DNA from: Mycoplasma sp. 1654_15
GTDB lineage: Bacteria > Bacillota_I > Bacilli_A > Mycoplasmatales > Metamycoplasmataceae
Length of the DNA: 64,000 bases
Assembly (NCBI RefSeq): GCF_012516495.1
Contig: NZ_CP051214.1
Span: forward strand, 310,001-374,000
Direction: 5' to 3'
Below, piece after piece: positions 10,759 through 20,382 of the stretch. The notes below the pieces were generated by a model. It was not told the DNA's origin, made no database searches, and saw nothing but the letters and a program-made list of their open reading frames with translations. Within the stretch, counting starts at the first letter, position 1. Each line of letters starts with the position of its first letter. The position numbers were made by a program, and so were the translations under genes.

Positions 10759-11626
10759 ACATTTTGTTGGAATTTATGAAAAAGCAATAGATAAACGCTA
10801 TAGTTTTGAAGAAAAAATAGAGATTGCAAAAGAAGCCGGCTTTGATTTCATAGAACTTAGCGTAGATGAATCTGATGAATTTTCTGCTCGTTTAAATTGA
10901 ACTGATAAAAGAATAAATGCTATAAAAATGAAGCTAAATAAAGAAAAATTCTATATTAATTCTATGTGTTTATCTTTGCATAGAAAATATCCGTTTGGTT
11001 CAGAATCTGCAAAAACTAGACAAAAAGCTTTACTTATAATGGAAAAAGCTTTAATACTAGCTAAAAAATTAGGTATTAGAATTATTCAATTAGCTGCTTA
11101 TGATGTTTATTACGATCCTTGACATAAACAAGCTGAAAATTACTTTATCAAAACAGTAAAACAAGCTGCAAAATTAGCTCAAAAATACTCCATTACTCTC
11201 GCTTTCGAAACAATGGATACTAAATTTGCTTCAACAATTACAAGATGTTTATATTTGATTAAAAAAATTAATATGCCTAATTTATTTGTTTATCCAGATT
11301 TAGGAAATCTAAACAGATTTTCAAATGATATCGAAACTGAAATTAAACTAGGTCAAGATAAAATAGTAGCTTTCCACTTCAAAGATACATTAGAAAATAC
11401 CTTTAAAAATGTAGACTTTGGTCACGGTGATGTTGATTTTGTCAGATCTTTAAGAGCTATTAATTCAATAGATTATCAAGGACCTTTTTTAATTGAAATG
11501 TGATATAAGGAAAAAGACTTTGATTTAAATAAAACACTAGAAGAAAATAAACAAGTACAAATTGATAATATAAAATCAGCAAGAGAATTTTTCTTAGATA
11601 AGCTAAGAAAGGCAAATAATGTTTAA
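10730..11626 (+). CDS. ulaE: L-xylulose-5-phosphate 3-epimerase
   Basis: This 298-residue xylose isomerase-like TIM barrel has the four metal-ligand regions in order: LAFETMD, YPDLGNL, VAFHFKD and FLIEMW. It epimerises L-xylulose-5-phosphate to L-ribulose-5-phosphate. The start lies inside ulaD and the end overlaps ulaF by 8 bp, so the three enzymes form a tightly coupled unit. Confidence 0.92.
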
Positions 11627-12350
11627 AAATGAAGAAAAAATAAAGAAACTTAAACAAGAAGTATACGAAGCGAATATGCTACTTTATAAATATAAATTAG
11701 CAATTCATACTTGAGGAAATGTTTCAGCAATTTCGGAAGATAGAAAATTTATGGCTATTAAACCAAGCGGAATTTCTTATGAAACAATGACAGCAGAAGA
11801 TATGGTGTTAGTAGATTTAGAAAATAATTTGCTTGAAAATAAAGGAATTAATCCTTCTTCTGATACTCCAACACATACTTTGTTATACAAGCAAGATTCG
11901 CGAATTAAAGCTATTGTTCACACACATTCACCATATGCAGTTGCTTGAGCTCAATCTGGATTTGATATTCCTTGTTTAGGAACTACACATGCTGATAATT
12001 TCTTTGGGTCTGTTCCTTGTGCTAGAGAATTAACAGATGAAGAAATTAATTCAAAATATGAACATAACACAGGGAAGGTGATTATAGAACATTTTTTAGA
12101 AAATAAGATAGATTTTATTGCCACTCCTGCTTGTTTAGTAAAAGAACACGGTCCTTTTGTTTGATCTGCTAAATCAGCTACTGATGCAGTAAATTTAGCT
12201 TTAACATTAGAAGAAATTGCTAAAATAGCTTTATTTACAAATCAAATTAATCCAAATATGAAGCAAGCCAATCCTACATTACAAAATAAACATTATCAAA
12301 GAAAACACGCGAAAAATGCCTACTATGGACAAAAAACAAATAAGCTTTAA
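11619..12350 (+). CDS. ulaF: L-ribulose-5-phosphate 4-epimerase
   Basis: This 243-residue class II aldolase-family protein has the zinc motif VHTHSPYA, a third histidine in KEHGPFVW, and an SGNVS-like phosphate-binding region (TWGNVSA). It converts L-ribulose-5-phosphate to D-xylulose-5-phosphate, which enters the pentose phosphate pathway. It overlaps the end of ulaE and the start of the next gene. Confidence 0.93.
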
Positions 12351-13179
12351 AAATATAGTATTTGATCTTGATGGTACGCTTTTAGATAAAAACAAAAACA
12401 TATTAGAATCTAGTAATAAAATTTTAAATCAACTAAAAACATCAACAGACAAAAAGCTAATAATAGCAACAGGAAGACCTTGATACTTTACAAAAAAATA
12501 TATTAAATTAATTCAACCTGATTTTCCTATAGTTTCTTGTAATGGTTCTTTAATTTATGACTACAAAACTAAAAAAGTCATTTACATAAATCCTATAGAA
12601 AAAAATGTTGCAAAATCAATATTTGAAATATTAAAAAAAGAAGAAATTACTTTCTTAATTTATTCAGATCAGCAAATTTATGCTTTTTCAAAAAATAAAG
12701 TCAAAAAAGAGTGATTTACTTGACTAGAAAATACTCAAAAATCCTTAGAAAATGAAGAAAAGTTTGATATTAATTTCTTTGACACACAAGATTTAAGTTT
12801 TGATATTAATGCTTTAAAAGTTGTCAAATTTTTATTAATTAAAACAGATTCAGATCTTAAAAATGTAAATAATGCAGTAGAAGAATTTAAAGACTTTCAA
12901 GGAATTTATCTTCTTTCTTCTTCGCCAAGAGTTATTGATATTATGCCAGAAGGAAGTTCAAAAGGTGATGGGCTTGTCTTTTTAAACAAAGAGTACAACT
13001 TAGATTTAAAAAGCACCATTTGTCTTGGGGATGAAGAAAATGATGTTTCAATGTTTAAAGTTTGTAAGTACTCAGTGGCTATGGGTCAATCACAAGAAAA
13101 AATAAAAAAAGAAGCCACTTTTTCAATAGAAGATCACAACTCAGATGCAATTTATAACTTTTTCAAAGATATAATTTAA
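12325..13179 (+). CDS. HAD-superfamily (Cof-type) phosphatase
   Basis: This 284-residue protein begins with the nucleophile motif FDLDGTLLDK and ends with ICLGDEENDVSMF, the Cof/YbdG-like class IIB layout with a C2 cap between. Such proteins dephosphorylate sugar phosphates or flavin-type cofactors. The start is inside ulaF; an ATG at 12316 in the same frame is also possible. Its place in the ula operon suggests it removes dead-end sugar phosphates, which is inference. Confidence 0.82.
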
Positions 13180-13182
13180 AAA

Positions 13183-13659
13183 ATGAATAAACAAATAATA
13201 AGAAAAATTAGAGTTAATCACCTTTTAGATGGATATTGAATTATGCCATCAATGTTTTCGATTCTTACTCCCAGAATTTCAAAATATATTGTTAAAAAAG
13301 CAAAAACCTTAGATGAAATTATAGAATATAACAATCTGGAAAAACAAGAAGTCATTTTCAGCTTTAATAAAGATACAGAATTTAAAAAATTTAATTATTT
13401 GCTAAAAAAAAGAGAAATTGATTTTGTACTAGATAAAAAAATTGTTAATAATTTAACAAAAGAGACTAAATTTGAGTTTGAGGTAGTACCCAACCTTACA
13501 ATTATTTTAAACTGAAAATCAATTAAATCAATTTACAACGGCTTAATTTTCTTCTTTAGTAAAGAATATTTTTTAAAATTATTAGTTAAAGAACAATTAA
13601 GAACTAAAAAAGAAAAAATTAGTTTATTGTGAACTTCAATGGGTTTTAAAGTAGTTTAA
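13183..13659 (+). CDS. Hypothetical protein at the end of the ula operon
   Basis: This 158-residue basic protein starts 3 bp after the phosphatase stop. It has a short hydrophobic patch near residues 115-130 and otherwise mixed Lys-rich helices. I recognise no family. Its tight position makes it the last gene of the ula transcript. It ends just before an 18-base A run. Confidence 0.65.
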
Positions 13660-13672
13660 AAATTATACAAGC

Positions 13673-13690
13673 AAAAAAAAAAAAAAAAAA
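13673..13690 (+). repeat. Homopolymer A18 tract
   Basis: Eighteen consecutive A residues end 7 bp before the -35 box of the promoter at 13698-13726. Such tracts slip in length in mycoplasmas, and one next to a promoter could change its strength like an UP element. Confidence 0.85.
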
Positions 13691-13697
13691 GAATATT

Positions 13698-13726
13698 TTG
13701 CAATTTTTGTAAAAATGATGTAAAAT
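13698..13726 (+). promoter_or_regulatory. Strong promoter for a candidate small RNA
   Basis: TTGCAA (13698-13703), a 17-bp spacer and TAAAAT (13721-13726) form one of the best sigma-70-type promoters in the window. The predicted start is near 13733. Confidence 0.6.
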
Positions 13727-13732
13727 AATTCT

Positions 13733-13829
13733 GTTTATATAAACACCATTAAAAAAACCAATTAAAAATTAGGTTATTTTAATAAAAGTATAAGTTCACC
13801 CAACAACCAATTTTATTGGTTGTTTTTAT
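13733..13829 (+). ncRNA. Candidate small RNA of about 95 nt
   Basis: The transcript would run from the promoter at 13698-13726 to the terminator at 13803-13829. It has no ATG-led reading frame of useful length. It begins with the palindrome GTTTATATAAAC, contains an AACCAATT/AATTAGGTT hairpin near 13758-13777, and ends in a 9-bp terminator. The upstream AACCAAT could also pair with the terminator arm ATTGGTT. It could be a trans-acting RNA or the attenuated leader of the lipoprotein gene at 14051. No known family is recognised. Confidence 0.45.
13803..13829 (+). terminator. Terminator of the candidate small RNA
   Basis: ACAACCAAT and ATTGGTTGT form a perfect 9-bp stem with a TTT loop, followed by TTTTATTTT. 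Confidence 0.75.
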
Positions 13830-13971
13830 TTTCTAAATTTAAAACTAATAAATAAAAGAAAAGGTTAATTTAAGTTCTAAATAATGATGAATTTTTTTTC
13901 TTAAGTTTCTTAGTTTTATTTGCTTTTAAAAAAATATTTCACAAATTTTCTCAAAAATATTTATTTATTTT

Positions 13972-13977
13972 TATAAT
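13972..13977 (+). promoter_or_regulatory. Promoter -10 box of the lipoprotein gene at 14051
   Basis: A perfect TATAAT lies 74 bp before the ATG; AAAGGAG follows close to the start codon. The stretch 13660-14050 otherwise holds the A tract and the small RNA and no other gene that I can see. Confidence 0.45.
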
Positions 13978-14050
13978 GTAGTAAGAAATTTTTTAAAATG
14001 TTATTTTAATAAAACAAAAAAATTTCAATCTGTACTAACAAAGGAGATAA

Positions 14051-14695
14051 ATGAACAGAATAAAATCTAAAAAGTTTTTAGGTTTTTTAACTGCATTAGC
14101 AATCCCAGCTGTTTCTATTGTTGCTGTTTCTTGTGGACCAAATAACTATACTTATTCTTCCAAAGACGTAACACTTGCTAAAGATAGTAAAACATTTGCT
14201 GATGGTAAAACCAAAGTAGCAGATGATAACACTAAAGCAAGATTTGAAATTACTATGCACAACATTGTTCCTAAACTTTTTGATGGAACTGCAATAGATT
14301 TAAGTAAATTAGAACTTGAATATATTCAATTTCCACATAAAATCAAAACAAAAGATGGTAACGAAGTTAAAGATCTCAAAGATGTTAAAGATAATAAAGA
14401 TGGTAAATATGTTGTCGAAGTTGAAGGTGCAGTAGGTTCTGCTTTCGGTAGAACAGAAGAACAACAAAAAGAAAATGCTAAAAACATTAAAGTTGTAAAA
14501 AACCCAACTGTTGACCAAGATAAAAGAACAGTTACTTTCTTACTTGAACTACCTTTAGAATTAGTTGAAGTACCTTATAATTACAGAGTTGTAGTTCCTG
14601 CTCCATCAACTGATAAAAAAGCAACAGTGTTAGGTGGAATTGCTTTACTTAAAGTTCCTTCAAAAGATTCTTATAACAAAAAGATAAAAAGTTAG
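14051..14695 (+). CDS. Lipoprotein
   Basis: This 214-residue protein has a basic start, a hydrophobic core and the lipobox AVSC (Cys about residue 28), so it should be lipid-anchored on the cell surface. The mature part is Lys/Asp-rich with beta-type segments. It has a strong AAAGGAG box. A second frame stays open past the stop to 14728 and would add a Lys-rich tail, so a frameshift in the A-rich end is possible. I do not recognise the family; it is followed by a transporter gene. Confidence 0.75.
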   Translation: MNRIKSKKFLGFLTALAIPAVSIVAVSCGPNNYTYSSKDVTLAKDSKTFADGKTKVADDNTKARFEITMHNIVPKLFDGTAIDLSKLELEYIQFPHKIKTKDGNEVKDLKDVKDNKDGKYVVEVEGAVGSAFGRTEEQQKENAKNIKVVKNPTVDQDKRTVTFLLELPLELVEVPYNYRVVVPAPSTDKKATVLGGIALLKVPSKDSYNKKIKS

Positions 14696-14781
14696 AAGCT
14701 AAAAACGAAAGAAAAGCTACAAAATAAACACTAATTAATAAAAAAATTAAAAATTTTAAAAATATTTCGAAAGGAAATTAA

Positions 14782-16497
14782 ATGCTTCAAAAGATAGGTT
14801 TACATCCTCTTGATTGAGCTATTATTGCCATTTATCTAATTGCAATTTTAGGAATTGGTTTACTTTTCTGATGATTACAAAAAAGAAAAAAACAATCCAA
14901 CTCAACCAAGCACTTTTTCACTGGTGGAGGTAAAAACCCAGTTTGAGTTGTAGGAATTTCAATTTTTGCAACCATTACTTCCTCATTATTCTATCTAAAT
15001 ACTCCTGGTACAGTTATGGGTTCAAGATGAGCTTGAATCGGTTCTAATATAGCCATTGTAGCTATGATACCTGTAGTTATTAAGTGAGTTATCCCTTTTT
15101 ATAGAAGGATGAAAGAATCTACAGCATATTCTTTCTTAGAAAATAGATTTCACTATTCACTAAGAGCTGTAAACTCACTAAGTTTTATTATTTTTCAAGT
15201 CTTTAGAGTTGCTGTTGTTTTATATGTTCCAACACTAGCTCTTTCAGTTATTATTGATATTAGTCCAATTTGAATTTTAATTATCGTTGGATTAGTAACG
15301 GTAGTAATAACAACAATTGGTGGATTCAAAGCTGTTGTTTGATCAGATGCAATCCAAGGTATTGTTTTATTAGGAGGTATTGTTTTAGTTATTATCATTG
15401 GATTAGCTAGAACAAACTGAGGTTCTGATACATTAAAATACCACCAAATTTTAGATGAAAGTTCATTTAAACCAACACTAGTGTTCCCAGGTATTATAAT
15501 GTTAGCTGTTTATAATACAATTAACTCATTATATTCATTTATGGGTTCACAAGACGTAACACAAAGATATAAAGGAACAAAATCTGTTCGTCAAGTACGT
15601 CAAACATTATGAATTATGTTCTGAGCTTCAATAGCAACAATGTTATTATTCTTCGGAGCTGGTTCAATTTTATATACATACTTCTCATCACAAGGATACT
15701 ACGTTGATAATACAGTAGGAAGTGGAATTAACAACATAGTAGGTACACAAGGATCAGGTCCTGCATTCTTCTCATTCTTCATTGCTGGTTCATTACCAAT
15801 CGGAATTGTAGGTCTAATTCTTTCAGCTATTTTCGCTGCAACACAATCTACAGTTTCTTCTGGACTTTCAGCTTTATCAAACTCAATCGTAGTTGACTTT
15901 ATAGCAAGATTTAAACCAAATCTTTCAGATAGAACCTTAAGCTTCATTTCAAAAGCATTAGTTTTATTCTTCGGGGTTTTAGGAATTTTATTCGGAATCG
16001 TTTTAATTGCAACAAAACAAGACGACTTATTTAACTACTTCACCGGATTTATCGGTCTACTAAATGCGCCAACGATTGCTATATTCTTGTTAGGAATCTT
16101 TACAACAAGAACTAACTGAAAAGGTGCATTATTAGGATTTACAGTAGCAACAGTAGTTGGAATCTGTATTTGATTACCAACACAAAAATTCATCTCACCA
16201 AGTGGAGCAGTGTTCTCATTTAGTGGTGCATGATTAACATTAATTACTTTCTCAGTAGCATTAGGACTTGGTTACTTAGGATCACTAATCTTACCTGCTG
16301 AACAAAACGATTTAACAAACCGTACATACTGAACAAGATCTAAAGAATTTATTGATTTAATGAATTTAGAAGAAGAACTTGATAAAGCAGAAAAAAGAAA
16401 AGATGAAAAAGCTATACTTGAATTACAAGTACAAGTTAACCATCTAACAAAAGTAGTTGATTCACAAGGATACCAACCAAAAACATTGGGAATATAA
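14782..16497 (+). CDS. Sodium:solute symporter (SSS family)
   Basis: This 571-residue protein has about 13 membrane helices and SSS features, including the FFTGGG segment after helix 1, an MGSQDVTQRY segment near the middle, and SAIFAATQSTVSSGLSALS in a later helix. The C terminus is a cytoplasmic Glu/Lys coiled region. SSS proteins take up sugars, sialic acid, proline or similar with sodium. The YhcH-type gene just after it suggests a sugar acid such as sialic acid as substrate, but the catabolic nan genes are not in this window. Confidence 0.85.
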
Positions 16498-16503
16498 TTT
16501 AAT

Positions 16504-16965
16504 ATGATTTTTGATAGACTAGAAAATATTTCAAGATATAAAGGGATTCATAAAAATTTAGATTTAGCTATTGACTGAATCCAAAAAACAGATTTAAGTA
16601 AATTACCAAAAGAAACTTTCTTTTTAAAAGATAAAGACATTTATGCTTTTCATGCTGAAGTTGACAGCTATGATGAAAAAAGTAAACAATATGAAACACA
16701 TCAACTCTATGCTGATCTTCATATTATTATTGATCCAGAAGAAAAATTCTATTTTGCACAAGAATCTGATTTAGCAAAAGCAAAAACTGAGTATAACAAA
16801 GAATCTGACTTTACTTTATTTGAAATTGATAATCAAGACAAAAATTTATTACATCCTAGTACAAAAGATTTTCTATTTTTCTTTCCAAAAGAAGGACATG
16901 TGCCAAAATATATTGGATACAATAGAAAATTAAATAAAATTGTTATTAAGGTAAAAATAGATTAG
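16504..16965 (+). CDS. YhcH/YjgK/YiaL-family sugar protein
   Basis: This 153-residue cupin-like protein begins MIFDRLENISRYKGIHKNLD and has the ETHQLYADLHIII motif typical of the YhcH/NanQ family. Members are found with sialic acid and galactoside genes and some act as sugar anomerases. It starts 6 bp after the symporter, so both are one operon. A glutamate-histidine metal site can be read in YETHQLYADLH and the C-terminal PKEGHVPK. Confidence 0.82.
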
Positions 16966-16981
16966 TAATAATTAATAATAT

Positions 16982-17018
16982 AAAAAGGTAATTAAGACTT
17001 TCTTAATTACCTTTTTTA
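16982..17018 (+). terminator. Intrinsic terminator after the symporter operon
   Basis: A 16-bp perfect stem (AAAAAGGTAATTAAGA and its complement) with a CTT loop and T tract. It lies directly before the ribosome-binding site of the next gene, so some read-through may feed that gene. Confidence 0.85.
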
Positions 17019-17029
17019 AAAGGAACACT

Positions 17030-17851
17030 ATGGAAAAAGAAGTAAAATTTATTAATTTATATGACAATGAAGTAGAATATGTTTTTATAAAATCAAAAAC
17101 AAATTCAAATAAAAATTTTATTTTTGTACATGGTTTTACAGGAAATTTTGATAGACTTTTTGAACTAGCTGATCATTTAACAGACTATAACTTGTATGGA
17201 TTAAATTTTCCCTTAAGCGGAAATACAAAATATAGTTCAAAAGAGCAGGTAAGTGTATTTTGATACGCTAAATTACTATCTGAATTTATTAAACAACTAA
17301 ATTTAAAAAACACTACATTATTTGGTCATTCTATGGGTGGTGCAACTGTTATTTTAGCTTATCCAGAAGTAAAAGATTTTATAAACAAACTTATTTTAGT
17401 TGCACCTGTAAATCGTACTTCATTAGTACGTGAATCTATGTTTAAAAATTGATTTATTAAACCTACTTTAGAAGCAAGAGAACATGTAATAAATAATATC
17501 TATCACGATGGAAAAGTTTTCTGAAATAAAGCACAAACTCAAGAAAAAGCACAAGCTTTTATTAAAATAATGAAATCAAATATGGACTTTAATAATAAAG
17601 TATCTAATTTAGGTCTTGAATTAATTTCAGAAAAATTATTTACTACATTAGAAAGCATTTTTCCTATAATTAAAGTTCAAACAGTTTTAATTTACGGAAC
17701 ATCAGACAAAATTATTGATGCTGAAAATATTCAAGCATATTATGAAACTTTAATACCAAGTATTTATGTAATTAAATTATTCAATTCAGGTCATATTCCT
17801 TGAGAAGAAACACCTAAAGAGTTTTTTAACCAGTTAGCAAAAATCCTTTAA
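17030..17851 (+). CDS. Alpha/beta hydrolase
   Basis: This 273-residue protein has the oxyanion motif FVHGFTG, the nucleophile elbow FGHSMGGA (Ser about 104), the acid region YGTSDKII and a C-terminal catalytic His in FNSGHIPWEE. Mycoplasmas often carry several such esterases or lipases, possibly acting on host lipids. Substrate is unknown. AAAAGGAA precedes the ATG; a strong terminator follows, so it is probably transcribed alone or by read-through. Confidence 0.87.
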
Positions 17852-17872
17852 AAACTAACAAATTACTTTTAA

Positions 17873-17905
17873 AAAACAGCAACAAAAACAATTTGTTGCT
17901 GTTTT
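17873..17905 (+). terminator. Intrinsic terminator after the hydrolase gene
   Basis: A 14-bp stem including AAAACAGCAAC and GTTGCTGTTTT with a short A-rich loop. From 17906 to 18202 there is only AT-rich DNA; I see no gene there. Confidence 0.8.
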
Positions 17906-18202
17906 CAATTTTATACTTAATTTACTTCTTTTTAGAAGCAAATTTGATTAAAATATACAGCTATTTTTAAAAAATTTGTCTTTATTCTTTTAGTATCTAA
18001 CTAAATAAAATTGGCGATACTTTTAAACAAAACCGTTTAAATACTGACGAATTTTTTTGCTACATATAATTTAAATATTAATAAATTGAATTACTATATA
18101 GCTAATAGATTTTGTTTTAAAAATAAGAAATATATTACTTTATAAATCAAGTTAATATTAAAAAATATATTAAATTTATATAAACAAGTTTAAAAATTTC
18201 TT

Positions 18203-18208
18203 TATAAT
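18203..18208 (+). promoter_or_regulatory. Promoter -10 box of the DNA cytosine methyltransferase
   Basis: TATAAT ends only 7 bp before the ATG at 18216, so transcription would start at or next to the start codon (leaderless mRNA). No Shine-Dalgarno sequence is present. Confidence 0.55.
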
Positions 18209-18215
18209 TCATAAT

Positions 18216-19229
18216 ATGAAAAGGTTTAAGAGTATTGAATTATTTGCAGGAGCTGGTGGTCTAGCGCTGGGTTTAGAACAATCTGGATTTGAACATATCG
18301 GATTATTGGAAGTCGATAAAAACGCTGCAAATACTCTTAAATTTAACAGACCCAATTGGAATGTTTTACAAGAAGATATTTCAAATGTATCAACACAAAA
18401 TTTATTAGAAATATTTAATATAAAAAAATATGAACTAGATCTTCTCTCTGGAGGGGCTCCTTGCCAATCCTTTTCTTATGCTGGAAAAAAATTAGGATTA
18501 GAAGATACAAGAGGAACATTATTTTATCATTATGCTTCATTTTTAAAGCAATTACAACCAAAAATGTTTTTATTTGAAAACGTTAAAGGCTTACTATCTC
18601 ACAACAAAGGACTCGCCTTTAAAACTATTAAAAATGTTTTTGAAGATCAAGGTTATACAATAAAACACGAAGTTTTAAATGCGTTAGACTATGGAGTTGC
18701 TCAGAAAAGAGAAAGATTAATTGTAGTTGGTATAAGAAATGATTTAGCAACAAAATTAAACTTTAATTTTCCTAAAAAATATAATTATCAACTTAAGCTA
18801 AAAGATATATTACAAAACGTGCCAAAAAGTGAAGGATCTTCATATTCTGAAGCAAAAAGAAGGGTTTTCGCATTAGTTCCACCGGGAGGATACTGAAAAG
18901 ATATAGATCCTGAGATAGCAAAATCTTATATGAAAAGTTGTTGAAATATGCAAGGAGGAAGAACAGGAATTTTAAGACGGCTAAGTCTAGATGAGCCTAG
19001 TCTAACCATATTAACTACTTGTCAAATGAAGCAAACAGATAGATGCCACCCAACAGAAGTAAGACCTTTTAACATTAGAGAAAGCGCAAGAATTCAGTCT
19101 TTTCCAGATAATTGATTATTTAAGGGTTCAATTTCATCGCAATATAGACAAATAGGTAATGCAGTACCAGTAAATTTAGCTAAAGAAATTGGTAAAGAGA
19201 TTATAAAAACGTTGAAAGGTATAAAATAG
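18216..19229 (+). CDS. DNA (cytosine-5-)-methyltransferase of a type II system
   Basis: This 337-residue enzyme has the C5 motifs in order: I FAGAGGLALGLE, IV GGAPCQSFS with the catalytic Cys, VI FENVKG, VIII QKRERL, IX near RECIQ-like SARIQSFP and X QIGNAVPVNLA. It methylates a cytosine in DNA. The gene after it, overlapping by one base, is a nuclease of the Eco47II type (GGWCC/GGNCC family), so this is probably its cognate protector. One Trp is encoded by TGG, unusual here, which fits acquired DNA. Confidence 0.93.
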
Positions 19230-20008
19230 TGGAAGAATTTGTTTTAGACTTCATTTCCAAAGAAAATTTTGAAAAACATTTGCTAAATACCATACATTTT
19301 TACAAAAAATCTTTAGAAAACATAGATTTTAAAAAATTTAATTCCAACAAAATAGATCCAATAAAATTAGTTTTGGATAAATATATTTTCCAAAAATCAT
19401 ATAAAGAAATAATATCTTTAGAAATTCATAGACAAAAAGATAAAACAAACAACAACCTATTAGGATATTTTCATCAAAATATTTTTCATTATTTTGAAAA
19501 TTGTTCTGTTCCAAAGCAAGGCTGAGATATTATTTGCAAAGTTTCTAAAAATACTTATTTTGTTGAATTAAAAAATAAACATAATACAATGAATTCATTT
19601 GGAACAATTAAAACATATTTAAACATGAAAAATGCTTTATTAAAAAACAACAACAACAATAATAATATTTATGCATTAGTAGAAGTCATTGCTAAAAAAT
19701 CACAAAATATCCCTTGAATTATTTCAATAGATGATTCTAAACAAGAAATAAATGAACAAATAAGAAGGATTTCGATTGACAGATTCTATCATTTAGTTAC
19801 TGGTGATGCGTATGCATTTTCTAAACTTTGTAAACAGTTTTTGATAACTTTAAAAGAACTATTAATTAAGAATAAAATAACAAGCAAATTAAAAAATACA
19901 AAACAACAAGATATTATAGATTTTTCTATTTCTGATGCAGAGTTAGAAAACAATTTATTTAAAATAGCATTTTCAACTTATTTAGGATTTAATAAAAATG
20001 AAGATTAA
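19229..20008 (+). CDS. Type II restriction endonuclease, Eco47II/Sau96I-like
   Basis: This 259-residue protein starts with GTG overlapping the methyltransferase stop (TAGTG). A PD-(D/E)xK-like site is visible: WDIICK followed by YFVELKNKHNTMNS, the Glu-x-Lys pair typical of the Eco47II family, whose members cut GGWCC or GGNCC. A run of seven Asn is encoded by an AAC/AAT triplet repeat (19646-19666), whose length could change without shifting frame. Specificity is inferred from family resemblance only. Confidence 0.75.
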
Positions 20009-20042
20009 AAAAACCTCCTATCATAAATAATAAGAGGTTTTT
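20009..20042. terminator. Bidirectional terminator between the restriction gene and the minus-strand gene
   Basis: AAAAACCTC and GAGGTTTTT form a stem with runs of A and T on the two sides, so it can end transcripts from both directions. Confidence 0.7.
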
Positions 20043-20062
20043 TGATTAATTCATTAATTTTA

Positions 20063-20323
20063 TTAATCTTTATCATTTGATTTATTTTGGTGTCTAAAAC
20101 TTTTTGATTGTAGATTTTCAAATTCTTCTGCAAGATCAGGATGTTCTTTTTTAAGCACTAAAATTTGAAATTTTCTATAACGTGTAGTAGTGATTAGAAA
20201 TTTAATAATTAATACAACAAGAACTACAAAGCATATAAAACTAAAAATTACTAATAATAAATATACAATAGTAATTCCATCAACTGCGCTTGCATAATTT
20301 GGTAGTGCAAAAGTTGGTTCCAT
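20063..20323 (-). CDS. Small single-pass membrane protein (unknown)
   Basis: This 86-residue protein has a short outer N terminus, one long hydrophobic helix (about residues 18-44) and a basic then acidic cytoplasmic tail. The ribosome-binding site AAAGGAG is strong. Its promoter at 20383-20410 has a spacer made of TA repeats, suggesting on/off or graded switching. I do not recognise the family. It stands alone between terminators. Confidence 0.75.
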   Translation of the reverse strand: MEPTFALPNYASAVDGITIVYLLLVIFSFICFVVLVVLIIKFLITTTRYRKFQILVLKKEHPDLAEEFENLQSKSFRHQNKSNDKD

Positions 20324-20382
20324 AATTTATCTCCTTTCAAATTTTTTTAAGTTTTTTTATTTATATAAAAAACTTCTTAGAA

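Noticed and set aside
17906-18202. A small gene in the gene-free stretch before the restriction-modification cassette
   Set aside because: All frames are short, lack a Shine-Dalgarno sequence and have no coding pattern; only a weak promoter-like TATAAT near 18065 was seen.
19646-19666. AAC/AAT repeat in the restriction gene as an on/off phase switch
   Set aside because: The unit is three bases, so changes keep the frame and only alter the length of the poly-Asn run.
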